A stretch of DNA of 64,000 bases from Flexibacter flexilis DSM 6793 (GCF_900112255.1 NZ_FOLE01000003.1:62001-126000); one strand, 5' to 3'. Shown: positions 1 through 8,512, counted from the first letter of the stretch. Program-made: numbers and translations. The notes: a model not told the origin generated them from the letters alone.

Positions 1-2
1 AA

Positions 3-1643
3 AATGATTTGAAAGCCGAGCTTGTCATCGCACAATTTTACAAGACCTTGCGACTTTTTGGGGGTGGAGAACTGACAGAACAACAGGCTTATTCGGAATA
101 TCTGAATGGTTTTGAACAAATAAAATTCTTGGGAGTGGAAGCCTTTCGAGACTATAATCTGTTTGTGGTGTTGCATGAAATTGGGCGCAATTTTTATCAG
201 TTGGGCGACAATGAAAAGGCCTTGGAAACGCTGCTGTTGGCCGAAAAAGTAGCCAAAAAAGGTACTCATTTCCAGACGCTTATCCTAAATTTGATAGAGT
301 CTATTTATGCCGACAAAAAAGACTACCCCAATGCCATTATCTATGCCAAAAAAATCTATGCGTTGAATCTTACCAATAAATTTAGCTCAGTACAAGACCC
401 CAAAAACTGGTATCCGATTTTTTGGCAGGGGTTGGCCCTGCTGGATCTTGCGCAATATGAGTTTGCGTTGGGCAATTTTGCGGAAGGCGAAACGTATGCC
501 GATCAAGGTTATAAACGCTATCAAGCCCAAGAAGATGTAAATGACCAAGATAAAGTAATCGCGGCGTTTGATGCGTTGCAAGTTTTGATAAAAATAAAAT
601 TGAAGTTGGGGAAGTTGCGTGAGGTAGAGCCATTGCTCAAAAAAGTAGAATTTTTGAAGCAACACATCAATTTTTCGGAGGATATTAATTATTTCAAACC
701 GCTACGATTTTATCAAAATTATACGAGTTATTACGAAGCGAAAAAAGATTATACGAATGCGTACCGTTACATGAAATTGGCTTCGCAAATGGAAGATAGC
801 CTCAAAAGCCGCAACGACAAACGGACACTTTGGCAAACGGAAATGCGCGTGAAAGCCAGCCGCTACCAAGAGCAAATCAGGTCGGTGGAAGAGGATAGCC
901 GCGTACAACAGCAATTGCGTAATGTGGTAATTGCGGGTTTGGTTGTGTTGACTATTTTTGGTTTGGTGTTTTACTTACGCATCAGAAAAGATAACAAGAC
1001 GATTTCGGAACAAAAAACGATGCTAGAAAAGTCGTTGGTAGAAAAAGAAACGCTATTGAAAGAGATTCATCATCGCGTAAAAAATAACTTGCAAATTATC
1101 TCGGGGCTTTTTGACAAGCAAGCCCGCGTAGCCAAAGATGAAACGACCAAACGACTGATGCGTGAAGGCCAAGACCGCGTGTTTTCGATTGCGTTGGTTC
1201 ATCAAAACTTGTATCAGTCGGAGAATTTGGCCACCATCGAAATGAAGTCGTACTTGAAAACATTGGTCAAAAACATAGAGAAATCGCAAAAAAGCGAATA
1301 CCAGAACATTCGTGTCGTTTTGGAAATAGATGAAACCGTCGTGGATATTGATACGGCGATTCCTTTGGGGCTGATCTTGAATGAATTGATTACCAATTGC
1401 TACAAATACGCCTTCGCAGATCGAATGGAAGGCGAAATGAAAATCCAATTTAGCCAGCAAATCAATGAAATTACGTTTAGTGTGGCCGACGATGGGGTTG
1501 GATTGCCTGCGGATTTTGACATACAGAAAACACGTTCGTTGGGCATGAATTTGGTACGCGGTTTGGTGCGCCAGTTGGGCGGCAAACTAACTTTTACGAG
1601 TAGCGAATCGGGGACGATATTTACTATTTACTGTTTGAAGTAA
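3..1643 (+). CDS. TPR-containing sensor histidine kinase, 5' end cut by window edge
   Basis: Membrane sensor kinase of a two-component system. The reading frame is open to the window edge, so the true start lies upstream; the TTG at 9 should not be taken as the start. About 290 residues of helical TPR-like repeats (motifs such as LGDNEKALETLLLAEKVAKK) precede one membrane segment near residue 303-321, a short coiled coil, and an H-box EIHHRVKNNLQ (about 352-362), which is the HisKA_2 form. The HATPase domain shows the N-box NELITNCYKY and the G-box DDGVGLP. The response regulator gene starts 53 bases downstream, so the two probably form one system. No N-terminal signal peptide can be seen because the start is missing. 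Confidence 0.88.
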   Translation, partial: NDLKAELVIAQFYKTLRLFGGGELTEQQAYSEYLNGFEQIKFLGVEAFRDYNLFVVLHEIGRNFYQLGDNEKALETLLLAEKVAKKGTHFQTLILNLIESIYADKKDYPNAIIYAKKIYALNLTNKFSSVQDPKNWYPIFWQGLALLDLAQYEFALGNFAEGETYADQGYKRYQAQEDVNDQDKVIAAFDALQVLIKIKLKLGKLREVEPLLKKVEFLKQHINFSEDINYFKPLRFYQNYTSYYEAKKDYTNAYRYMKLASQMEDSLKSRNDKRTLWQTEMRVKASRYQEQIRSVEEDSRVQQQLRNVVIAGLVVLTIFGLVFYLRIRKDNKTISEQKTMLEKSLVEKETLLKEIHHRVKNNLQIISGLFDKQARVAKDETTKRLMREGQDRVFSIALVHQNLYQSENLATIEMKSYLKTLVKNIEKSQKSEYQNIRVVLEIDETVVDIDTAIPLGLILNELITNCYKYAFADRMEGEMKIQFSQQINEITFSVADDGVGLPADFDIQKTRSLGMNLVRGLVRQLGGKLTFTSSESGTIFTIYCLK

Positions 1644-1696
1644 TAATGTCTTTCATATACGATCTAATTAACTAACAAGCACTTTTTATATTTTTT

Positions 1697-2422
1697 ATGC
1701 GTAAAAATATCCGAATACTAATAGTAGAAGATGAGTTTGTAACGTTGGATTTGCTGCGTGATTATCTGGAAGAAAGCGGCTACGAAATTTCGGGCGATGC
1801 CATGAGTGCCGCCGAAGCCCTCGAAGTATTGGAGCAAGGGCAAACGGATTTTGCTATGCTGGACATCAATATTAAAGGCGATAAAGATGGGATTTGGCTG
1901 GCGGAACAAATTCAAGAAAAATACCATATTCCGTTTGTGTTCCTGACGGCTTTTAGCGACGCGCCGACGGTGAAAGCCGCTTCACGTACGCACCCTTACG
2001 GCTATTTGGTAAAGCCTTTCACCAAAGCCGATATTTTTACGACACTGGAAATTGCCTTGAGTAATTACAACAACCAGAAGCAAGACAAGACCCTGAACAA
2101 CGACGCGCCAGACACCATTTTTGTAAAAGAAAACCAAACTTATACGAAGGTTTGTATCAAAGAAATCCGATACGTACAGGCCTACAAGAATTATTTGGAG
2201 TTGCGGTTGGCCGACAATCGCCAAGTTATTCGCTCAACGCTTTCGGATTTTCAGAAGGCATTGCCAATGTCTCATTTTATCCAGACACATCGGTCTTACC
2301 TTGTCAATACGAATTTTATAGACAAGGTTGGCTCTGATTTTCTGACCATCGGTTCAGATGAAATTCCGTTGAGTAGAGGGTTTCGAGAAGAGGTCTTAAA
2401 GCGACTGAATTTTTACATTTAA
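1697..2422 (+). CDS. LytTR-family response regulator
   Basis: DNA-binding response regulator, probable partner of the kinase just upstream. The receiver domain (1-120) keeps the acidic pair near residue 11, the phospho-acceptor Asp56 in AMLDINIKG, Thr84 in FLTAF and Lys106 in YLVKPF. A LytTR DNA-binding domain follows (about 138-241), with ending features such as FIQTHRSYLVN typical of the family. The family usually binds pairs of short direct repeats about two helical turns apart; such a pair occurs just after this gene (2438-2467). The target genes are not shown by the sequence, but the secreted-protein genes immediately downstream are natural candidates (inference). Confidence 0.92.
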   Translation: MRKNIRILIVEDEFVTLDLLRDYLEESGYEISGDAMSAAEALEVLEQGQTDFAMLDINIKGDKDGIWLAEQIQEKYHIPFVFLTAFSDAPTVKAASRTHPYGYLVKPFTKADIFTTLEIALSNYNNQKQDKTLNNDAPDTIFVKENQTYTKVCIKEIRYVQAYKNYLELRLADNRQVIRSTLSDFQKALPMSHFIQTHRSYLVNTNFIDKVGSDFLTIGSDEIPLSRGFREEVLKRLNFYI

Positions 2423-2437
2423 GCACACTTTTTGCAT

Positions 2438-2467
2438 TTCGTCCCAGAATTCGAGCGATTCGTCCCA
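2438..2467. promoter_or_regulatory. Possible LytTR operator: two TTCGTCCCA repeats 21 bp apart
   Basis: The 9-mer TTCGTCCCA occurs at 2438-2446 and again at 2459-2467, a 21-bp period (two helical turns). LytTR regulators such as AgrA and AlgR bind paired direct repeats with this geometry, and the AlgR core contains TTCGTC. The pair lies between a LytTR regulator gene and the secreted-protein gene at 2598. A TAnnTTTG element (TAGGTTTG, about 2495-2502) follows it. Function is inferred. Confidence 0.35.
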
Positions 2468-2547
2468 CCAATTTTTAATAGTGGCTTCTGCTGCATAGGT
2501 TTGTAGTGTCATTAATAAGTAATAAAGTTTTCAAGAACATTTGCTTT

Positions 2548-2574
2548 AAATCCTGTGTGTATCATGCAGGATTT
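2548..2574. other. 8-bp hairpin in leader of the 2598 gene
   Basis: AAATCCTG (2548-2555) pairs with CAGGATTT (2567-2574) across an 11-base loop, 24 bases before the 2598 start codon. It has no long T-run, so it may be a weak terminator for the upstream operon or a leader structure. Confidence 0.25.
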
Positions 2575-2597
2575 ATTTCTTAAAATCTGAAACGAGG

Positions 2598-3011
2598 ATG
2601 AAGCAACTGATTAAACAATGGTGGGTTATTGGTATTAGCTTAGGCCTTTGGCTGTCTTTGCAAACCACAAAAGCTCAGACTACGACTACGATAAACACTT
2701 CTCAAACATTAGCAGGCACAACGTGGGACGTTACTGTGCCTGCTTTGTCTAATGCACCCTACAATTTTATTTTTAACGCAACCAGCAAAACAGGCAACGT
2801 ATTAAAACCCGATAATACCCTGACCGATTTTACGTGGAGCGAGGACGGAAAAGGTAATTGGTTTATTACGATAGAAGAAATGGTAGATGGCGTAAAACGA
2901 AGCGAAAACTTTTATGGTAAAATAACAGGCAATAAGGGCGTAGGCTTTTACACTTGTTCGACCAACCGTAAAGCTCAAAAAAACTTGACAATGGTTAAAG
3001 CACAATACTAA
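2598..3011 (+). CDS. Secreted protein of unknown function, 137 aa
   Basis: Small exported protein. A signal peptide covers about residues 1-26 (basic start MKQLIKQ, hydrophobic core, cleavage near TTKAQ). The mature part is about 110 residues, beta-rich in appearance, with patterns such as LAGTTWDVTVPAL and FTWSEDGKGNWFITIEE that recall lipocalin-like or other small beta-barrel proteins; this is only a resemblance. It has one cysteine near the C-terminus (FYTCSTN). It is the first of three codirectional secreted-protein genes (2598, 3086, 4550). I do not recognise the family. Confidence 0.7.
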   Translation: MKQLIKQWWVIGISLGLWLSLQTTKAQTTTTINTSQTLAGTTWDVTVPALSNAPYNFIFNATSKTGNVLKPDNTLTDFTWSEDGKGNWFITIEEMVDGVKRSENFYGKITGNKGVGFYTCSTNRKAQKNLTMVKAQY

Positions 3012-3085
3012 GTCGGTATTGAGCTGATTAATTCTCAAACATATATTTTTAGTTTTTCCATTACATATTAATGTTTAAATAGAAC

Positions 3086-4543
3086 ATGAAACAGAAATTT
3101 TTCGCGCTAATCTTCCTTTTAGGATTATTTACAACCACTAAAGCCAACAATTTAGTAATTGGTACGCCAGCCGTATCAGGTAGTAATCTGCAATTTACGA
3201 TAGCTTGGGACAATAGCTGGAACACCAACATCGGGCCTCAGAACTGGGACGCAGTTTGGGTTTTTGTGAAACGACAATCTTGTACGGATAACTTGTGGGT
3301 GCATGCCCCTGTAAGTACGAGTTCGGCGAGCCATGCGGTAACAGGTACAGAGTTGCAAGTCGATGCCGTAACCGACGGAATGGGCGTGTTCGTTAGACGT
3401 TCGTCTGTAGCCAACGGCAACATTAGCACTGCGACGGTTACACTTGCTTTGCAAACAGCCGCGAACGTTTCGGACAACTTCCAAGTATTTGGTATCGAAA
3501 TGGTAAATATTCCGCAAGGCGATTTTTACATCGGCGATAACACCAGCACCAGCTACAACTTTAGAACACTTCAAATTACTTCGGCCGTACAGTCGGCAGG
3601 ACTTGGGGCTGCTTCTGTATATCAATCAAGTAGCTACGGTTCTACGGCCAATCTTCCTGCGGCTTTTCCGCTTGGTTGGAATAATTTTTATTGCATGAAA
3701 TACGAAATCAGCCAAGAACAATACGCCTCGTTTCTGAATACACTTACTTTCGTACAACAAAATGCTCGTCAGGCCGTCTCTCCTGCCTCTGCGGTAGGTA
3801 CAACGGCGTTATACGGAAGTTCTCGCAACCGCATTGAGATTAGTACCAGTGGCGTGTCTGCCAACAATACACCTGCGGTTTTTTCTTGTGATTTGAATAA
3901 TAACAATGTTTTTAACGAAACGAACGATGGCCAAAACGTTGCTTGTAATTACCTTTCGTGGGCAGATATGATAGCCTATTTGGATTGGGCAGCACTCAGA
4001 CCCATGACCGAATTTGAGTTCGAAAAAGTGGGCAGAGGCCCTGCATCAGTAGTTACACCCAACGAATATTGCTGGGGTACAACCACTGCCACACAAGTAA
4101 CAGGTATTACCAATTCCGGAACTTCTTCTGAAGTAGCTTCTAATTCAGGTACTGGCCTGAGTTGCTATGGTAGCGTAACGGGAGGCCCTTTGCGTTGTGG
4201 CTATGCCGCCACTTCTGCTACCACTCGCGTGCAAGCAGGTGCTTCTTTTTATGGTGTAATGGAGTTATGTGGAAATGTAGAGGAACAATGTATCGGTGGT
4301 TACAACTACAATTACTCTGCATTTACCAATGCCAATGGCGACGGTACACTTGCTAACACTGGAGCCGCCAATACAGCCAACTGGCCTACTTCTGGCGGAG
4401 GAACTGGCGGCGGCATTGCTCGTGGCGGAGATTGGTCAAATGCAGCCAACCAAATGCAAGTAAGTATAAGAATATGGATGACAGACAACAGCAACGCGAA
4501 TAGAGATAGTCGTGTAGGAGGTAGAGGCGTAAGAAGTTTCTAA
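3086..4543 (+). CDS. Secreted SUMF1/FGE-fold protein
   Basis: Exported protein with a formylglycine-generating-enzyme-like (SUMF1/EgtB/PvdO) domain. A signal peptide spans about 1-20. Residues 21-130 form a separate beta-rich N-terminal region. The SUMF1 fold then starts at MVNIPQGDFYIGD and shows the family landmarks FYCMKYEISQEQYASFL, LRPMTEFEFEKVGRG, GVMELCGNVEE and, at the end, RGGDW...GGRGVRSF. True sulfatase-activating enzymes carry an active-site cysteine pair after the RGG motif; here the stretch after RGGDW has no cysteine, so a structural or adhesive role, as in GldJ/GldK-like proteins, is more likely than sulfatase activation (inference). Six bases separate it from the 4550 gene, so the two are probably cotranscribed. 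Confidence 0.82.
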   Translation: MKQKFFALIFLLGLFTTTKANNLVIGTPAVSGSNLQFTIAWDNSWNTNIGPQNWDAVWVFVKRQSCTDNLWVHAPVSTSSASHAVTGTELQVDAVTDGMGVFVRRSSVANGNISTATVTLALQTAANVSDNFQVFGIEMVNIPQGDFYIGDNTSTSYNFRTLQITSAVQSAGLGAASVYQSSSYGSTANLPAAFPLGWNNFYCMKYEISQEQYASFLNTLTFVQQNARQAVSPASAVGTTALYGSSRNRIEISTSGVSANNTPAVFSCDLNNNNVFNETNDGQNVACNYLSWADMIAYLDWAALRPMTEFEFEKVGRGPASVVTPNEYCWGTTTATQVTGITNSGTSSEVASNSGTGLSCYGSVTGGPLRCGYAATSATTRVQAGASFYGVMELCGNVEEQCIGGYNYNYSAFTNANGDGTLANTGAANTANWPTSGGGTGGGIARGGDWSNAANQMQVSIRIWMTDNSNANRDSRVGGRGVRSF

Positions 4544-4549
4544 GAAATT

Positions 4550-5527
4550 ATGAAGAAAATATCACTTATCATATTTTCTCTGTTGTCGGCTAACGTAGTT
4601 CACGCGCAATATACTGGCGGCAATAATGATGGGTTGGCTTATGCTATCCTTACGCAATCGGCGTGTGCGGTAGCAGACCCGACTTATGTTTATTTTGGGG
4701 GAAGTAATGACGGTTTTGCGAAAAATACGCTTACGCAATCGGCGTGTGCGGTAGCAGACCCGACTTACGTTTATTTTGGGGGAAGTAATGACGGTTTTGC
4801 GAAAAATACGCTTACGCAATCGGCGTGTGCCGTGCCAGACCCGACTTACGTTTATTTTGGGGGAAATAATGACGGTTTTGCGAAAAATACGCTTACGCAA
4901 TCGGCGTGTGCGGTAGCAGACCCGACTTACGTTTATTTTGGTGGAAGCAATGATGGCTTGGCGTATGGCACGCTGACCAATTGTTCTACTTTGCCTATTG
5001 AGTTGTTGCGCTGGGAAGCCAATTGCAAAGGCAACAAAATGGAGCTTTTGTGGGAAACGGCCTCCGAACTTAACAACGATTATTTTACTATCGAAAAAAG
5101 CAACGATGCGAAAACTTGGGCGGTGTTGGCTACCATACCCGCCGCAGGTAACAGCAGAGATTTGTTACGTTATACGTTTGCAGACCCCAACCCGTCTGAA
5201 AACACTACTTACTATCGCCTGAAACAAACAGATTTTGATGGCGCAAGTGTGTATTCGGCTACGGTGGCTGCTAATTGTAAAGATAACCGACAACTTAATT
5301 TAGCAACCGTTTACCCCAATCCAAGTACGGGAGTATTCATGCTAAAAGGTTTTGGTGTTCAGGCCAAAGTGTTAGTTTATAACGCGTTAGGTCAGTGTAT
5401 TTTGCAAAAAGTGATTACTAATGATTTGGCAGAAATTGATTTGAGTCAAGAACGAGCAGGTGTTTATCAGTTGCATATCGCCACGGAAAGCAATGTAACC
5501 ATCAACAAATTAGTAATCGAAAGGTAA
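4550..5527 (+). CDS. Repeat-containing secreted protein with type IX (type A) sorting domain
   Basis: Exported by Sec (signal peptide about 1-19, ending VHAQ) and then probably across the outer membrane by the type IX system. Residues 20-145 consist of a 27-residue repeat with the core SACAVADPTYVYFGG followed by a GG(S/N)NDG turn; each unit has one cysteine. Residues about 150-245 form an Ig-like or fibronectin-like part (LLRWEANCKGNKMELLWE). The C-terminus (about 255-325) is a type A sorting domain: YPNPSTGVFML, then VYNALGQ and LSQERAGVYQLHI. Similar GGxxDG repeats are seen next to sorting domains in many Bacteroidota proteins. A strong terminator follows at 5549. Confidence 0.88.
   Translation: MKKISLIIFSLLSANVVHAQYTGGNNDGLAYAILTQSACAVADPTYVYFGGSNDGFAKNTLTQSACAVADPTYVYFGGSNDGFAKNTLTQSACAVPDPTYVYFGGNNDGFAKNTLTQSACAVADPTYVYFGGSNDGLAYGTLTNCSTLPIELLRWEANCKGNKMELLWETASELNNDYFTIEKSNDAKTWAVLATIPAAGNSRDLLRYTFADPNPSENTTYYRLKQTDFDGASVYSATVAANCKDNRQLNLATVYPNPSTGVFMLKGFGVQAKVLVYNALGQCILQKVITNDLAEIDLSQERAGVYQLHIATESNVTINKLVIER
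4649..4972 (+). repeat. Four 81-bp in-frame tandem repeats
   Basis: Units begin at 4649, 4730, 4811 and 4892, each 81 bp (27 codons). The first three are nearly identical in nucleotides; unit 3 differs from its neighbours mainly where GCGGTAGCA became GCCGTGCCA (Ala-Val-Ala to Ala-Val-Pro) and in one Ser/Asn codon. The 4th unit diverges at its end. Low synonymous divergence points to recent amplification or ongoing homogenisation by slippage or recombination. Confidence 0.93.
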
Positions 5528-5548
5528 AAGTTGTATTTCTTATAGCCA

Positions 5549-5583
5549 AAAACCTCTACACGATGTATGTAGAGTTTTTTTTT
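5549..5583. terminator. Bidirectional rho-independent terminator
   Basis: CTCTACA (5554-5560) pairs with TGTAGAG (5568-5574), extended by AA/TT pairs, and is followed by nine T. It ends the 4550 gene and, read on the minus strand, can end the operon finishing at 5670. The same hairpin with the same loop occurs at 14669. Confidence 0.85.
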
Positions 5584-5603
5584 ATTACTAAAGCAATTAT
5601 CAC

Positions 5604-5655
5604 TTAATATACTTTTACGTGAAAGATGAAATATAGAATCTGGAGCAGTTGGGCG
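5604..5655 (-). pseudogene. Remnant of a trypsin-like protease gene 3' end
   Basis: Read on the minus strand this encodes AQLLQILYFIFHVKVY and a stop. The intact protease at 14723 ends AQLRKIQDFVFHVKVY. The last six codons and the stop are identical in nucleotides; the upstream codons are diverged. Nothing further of the protease is recognisable beyond 5655, where the downstream end of the 5670 gene begins 15 bases away. It is best read as a decayed duplicate of a gene end rather than a gene. Confidence 0.8.
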
Positions 5656-5669
5656 ATATCTTTTGTTTT

Positions 5670-6566
5670 CTATTTGGTTGATTGAGAGCTATTGGGCATA
5701 CCAAATGAAAGCGAAATATGCGCAAATAATTGTTTGCCGTCTATGCGTCGGATAGATTCGCTTTTTTGGCCGACAGGAAACGTAATAATTGTCCAAGCGT
5801 CAGGGTTTGGGTTTTGGTATAATTTGTAGGTTTGGCGCATATTTTTGCCAACGCCGCCACTGAGCAGCAGCCGTGCAGAGAGTTTATATTCCCATTTGGC
5901 GGAGGCTATCCATTGATTTTGTTGTAGAGAATAATTTTTGTTGGCGAGCCTGAAACTAGCCGCTTCGCCCGAAAGTTCTAGTCCTACCCTCCAGCGAGTA
6001 TTGATACGATACAACACTTTGGGTTTGATGGGGAACTGTCCCGTAATACTCCATCGGCTACCCATTGGCCGATAGTCTATTTCGATAAAAGGAACAATTT
6101 GGTGACCAAAGAACTGATGCCCATATCCAAGTCCCCAGCCTGTGGCAAAATGTGCGGAATGCTGAAATCGTAATCGAAACCCCGCCCCATACCGAAAATC
6201 GTCGGAACATATCGCACGGTTAGTTGGCAAGAAAAAACCAGCTTGCCCAAACACAACCAATGTTGTTCTGGCCGAAAGTGCCATTTGACCGAAAAGTGGC
6301 AGGCTTATTCCGTGCAGATTTTCTCCAAAAACAGAAGGCATCTTGTTTAATTTCAGATACTTATAACTAGCTCCAACAATCACGGCGTTTTTGTTCTTAT
6401 GCCACACAGGAAAGCGGATTTTTATATCTGTTTGGCGCGTGTTGGCGGTGGTATCATTGTATTTTAATGCAGAAAAACTATGTTGAATGCTCGCAAAATC
6501 ACGTTCTTGGGCACTGATATCAACGTATAATCCGACGAGCGAAAGACTTATGATTATTTTTTTCAT
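5670..6566 (-). CDS. Outer-membrane beta-barrel protein, DUF6268-like
   Basis: Predicted outer-membrane protein, last gene of the exporter operon. It has a signal peptide (about 1-19, ending DISAQ) and then alternating beta-strand patterns with many aromatic strand ends, for example RFPVWHKNKNAVIVGASYKYL and GWGLGYGHQFFGHQIVPFIEIDY, finishing with a strand-like C-terminus ISLSFGMP. This pattern resembles the DUF6268 family of Bacteroidota. Its start overlaps the stop of the upstream 6563 gene by four bases, so translation is probably coupled. Its role in the exporter is not known; a channel or surface component is possible. Confidence 0.65.
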   Translation of the reverse strand: MKKIIISLSLVGLYVDISAQERDFASIQHSFSALKYNDTTANTRQTDIKIRFPVWHKNKNAVIVGASYKYLKLNKMPSVFGENLHGISLPLFGQMALSARTTLVVFGQAGFFLPTNRAICSDDFRYGAGFRLRFQHSAHFATGWGLGYGHQFFGHQIVPFIEIDYRPMGSRWSITGQFPIKPKVLYRINTRWRVGLELSGEAASFRLANKNYSLQQNQWIASAKWEYKLSARLLLSGGVGKNMRQTYKLYQNPNPDAWTIITFPVGQKSESIRRIDGKQLFAHISLSFGMPNSSQSTK

Positions 6567-7816
6567 GGGCGTTTCTGAAAAATTGAAAAATTGAAAGCGA
6601 GCCCAACATTAATTGAGAAGCCAGTAAAAGCACGAACTGAACCCATCTCGGTGGGTAGAGGAGATAGGTAGTATTGGGTATTGCCGATTAGTCGGACTAG
6701 CGGACTGACTGCGTAGGCAGCAGTAATAGCACCCCCATAATAATATCCTCGTTGTTTTTTGGTGGTAATATTTTTGGTTTGGTTGCCTCCGCCCCCTAAT
6801 GTAATATCCGCTTGTCCGCCTCCTGCTACCGCATAAGTACGACCCGCCTCTATATCGGCATAAAGATTGAGCTCTTTTTGGGAGTAAACTACACCTCTTA
6901 GACCCAAGCCATAGCGCAACATTGCACCAGCATAGCCAGAGCCACTAATCGCCAACTTTCCTGTTGTACTATCTCGGCCTATTCGATTGATTTCTTTTTT
7001 CTTACCAGAATATATAAACCCAAAATGCGCCATTGCTCCAAGCCGAGAAGACATAAAATATCCCGTTTCTAATTGCCATAACATTCTGATTTTAGCGAAA
7101 TCAACCAGTGTTTCTTCGTCAAATTGACTACGAACTCCTTTGTTGATATGTTGATAACCTATCGTAAAATCTATAAATATTTGCCGCCGACACGGAAAAG
7201 AGTCAATTTCTCGGGTATGTAACTTTTCGTTCATCACTGATACCATGCTCGCTGCTTCGTATGCCCTGAGTGGGTTAATATAATTACGTGCTTGCCATGT
7301 GTGACGCGCAGAGATATAAGGCCGAATAAACGAATAATCACATTCTGTAATTTTATGGTCTGATTTATAGATACTTATATTTATAAACATATTCGCCACT
7401 CGCCCAATCGTATCACAGGCAATATCTTTGTCCGATTGCCATATTAAGCTGATATTATTTCTGTTAAAATTATCACGTTGATAATTGTAGTCGATGAAAT
7501 TAGACCAAAAACGCGTGAAATTCACATTATTGATAACCGTATCGCTGATATAATAAAAACACGTGTAATCTTTGATCCCTCGCACTTTTTGCAACCTTAG
7601 TGAGTCATTCAGATAAACATCATTCAGATTTGTTCCTTGCGCCGCTACTATAATAAAAACAGACATTCCATGAAATGTAAAACTGTTCGATATTCGATTA
7701 TTTTGCGCCAGAAATGAAATTTCTTTTCCATTATAGACAAATACCCTATTTACTTGCGCATTAGCGGTATTTAAAGAAATAATTATCAAGAAAATAAACA
7801 GATATTTAGTGCTCAT
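6563..7816 (-). CDS. Exported protein of unknown function, probable beta-barrel C-terminal half
   Basis: Signal peptide about 1-20 (LIIISLNTANAQ). Residues 21-200 have no motif I recognise. Residues about 210-417 show alternating strands typical of an outer-membrane barrel (IFIDFTIGYQHINKG, LGAMAHFGFIYSG, AFTGFSINVGLAFNF) and one glycine-rich loop (AVAGGGQADITLGGGGNQ). It lies two bases after the ABC ATPase gene and overlaps the 5670 gene, so it belongs to the same transcript as the exporter. The linkage suggests a dedicated outer-membrane or substrate-handling partner (inference). Family unknown. Confidence 0.62.
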   Translation of the reverse strand: MSTKYLFIFLIIISLNTANAQVNRVFVYNGKEISFLAQNNRISNSFTFHGMSVFIIVAAQGTNLNDVYLNDSLRLQKVRGIKDYTCFYYISDTVINNVNFTRFWSNFIDYNYQRDNFNRNNISLIWQSDKDIACDTIGRVANMFINISIYKSDHKITECDYSFIRPYISARHTWQARNYINPLRAYEAASMVSVMNEKLHTREIDSFPCRRQIFIDFTIGYQHINKGVRSQFDEETLVDFAKIRMLWQLETGYFMSSRLGAMAHFGFIYSGKKKEINRIGRDSTTGKLAISGSGYAGAMLRYGLGLRGVVYSQKELNLYADIEAGRTYAVAGGGQADITLGGGGNQTKNITTKKQRGYYYGGAITAAYAVSPLVRLIGNTQYYLSPLPTEMGSVRAFTGFSINVGLAFNFSIFQKRP

Positions 7817-7817
7817 T

Positions 7818-8498
7818 TTAGATTATTTTTCCGTCAGACATTTCTATAATTCTATCACTTTTATTGGCAAAATCATTATCGTGCGTTACGGTAATAATTG
7901 TTTTTTGAAATTCAGAGGAAAGTTGCTTGAAAATATCAAATACAATGGCTGTATTTTTGGTATCTAAATTCCCCGTTGGCTCATCGCCCATAATAATGGC
8001 TGGTTCATTAATTAATGCACGTGCAATGGCAACTCTTTGTTGTTGGCCACCCGAAATTCTTGAAGCGGATTTTAAAGCCTGCTCTTCCAAACCCAATATT
8101 TTTAATTTTTCATAGGCATTATATTCTATCTCTTCTCTTGTTTTTTTTTGTAAACGTAATGCTGGAATCATTACATTTTTTAGGCAAGTAAAATCGGGTA
8201 ATAAGTAATGAAATTGAAAAACAAAACCTAAATACTCGTTACGAAAAGCCGCTAATTTATTTTGACTATTCCCTGTTACTCGTTGTTCATTCAAATATAA
8301 AAACCCTTCATAATCAGTATCCATTGTAGAAAGTATATACAAAAGTGTTGATTTTCCACAACCAGACTTGCCAATAATCGAAGCAAACTCTCCTTTATTT
8401 ACCTGAAAAGAGACATCTTTTAATACTTGAAATTTTTCATTTTCTGTAGTAGAAAAATATTTGTTAATATTTTCTGCTTTTAGTGCAATACTGTTCAT
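7818..8498 (-). CDS. ABC transporter ATPase, MacB/LolD type
   Basis: Cytoplasmic ATPase powering the permease encoded just upstream. At 226 residues it has the length of LolD/FtsE-type ATPases. Walker A is GKSGCGKST (about 43-51), the Q-loop lies in GFVFQFHYLLP, the signature is ISGGQQQRVAIARAL, and Walker B with the D-loop is IIMGDEPTGNLD; the switch histidine is in TVTHD. Fifteen bases separate it from the permease stop. The family couples ATP hydrolysis to periplasmic movements in MacB exporters, lipoprotein release or antimicrobial-peptide efflux; with TolC and an HlyD adaptor in the operon, a MacAB-TolC-like exporter is most likely. Confidence 0.93.
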   Translation of the reverse strand: MNSIALKAENINKYFSTTENEKFQVLKDVSFQVNKGEFASIIGKSGCGKSTLLYILSTMDTDYEGFLYLNEQRVTGNSQNKLAAFRNEYLGFVFQFHYLLPDFTCLKNVMIPALRLQKKTREEIEYNAYEKLKILGLEEQALKSASRISGGQQQRVAIARALINEPAIIMGDEPTGNLDTKNTAIVFDIFKQLSSEFQKTIITVTHDNDFANKSDRIIEMSDGKII

Positions 8499-8512
8499 AA
8501 TTATGTATTTTA

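Larger units (their letters stand above)
5545..5655. repeat. Left copy of 111-bp direct repeat flanking the 9-kb exporter block
   Basis: Aligns over its whole length with 14665-14775 in the same orientation with a single 1-bp indel. Two stretches are exact: 27 bp containing the hairpin (5548-5574) and 33 bp (5594-5626). The copy carries the terminator and last codons of the protease gene at 14723-15835. Similarity falls to roughly two thirds over its last 30 bp and then stops. Confidence 0.9.

Noticed and set aside
9-1643. TTG at 9 as the start of the first gene
   Set aside because: The frame is open to the window edge and sensor kinases of this type need more N-terminal sequence; the gene is cut.
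4649-4972. CRISPR array
   Set aside because: The repeats are contiguous 81-bp in-frame units within a coding sequence, with no spacers.
5613-5627. parS-like sequence CTTTTACGTGAAAG, also at 14732-14745
   Set aside because: It resembles the parS core but differs at three of 14 positions including the outermost bases. It encodes the FHVKVY end of the protease in both copies, so conservation is explained by the duplication.
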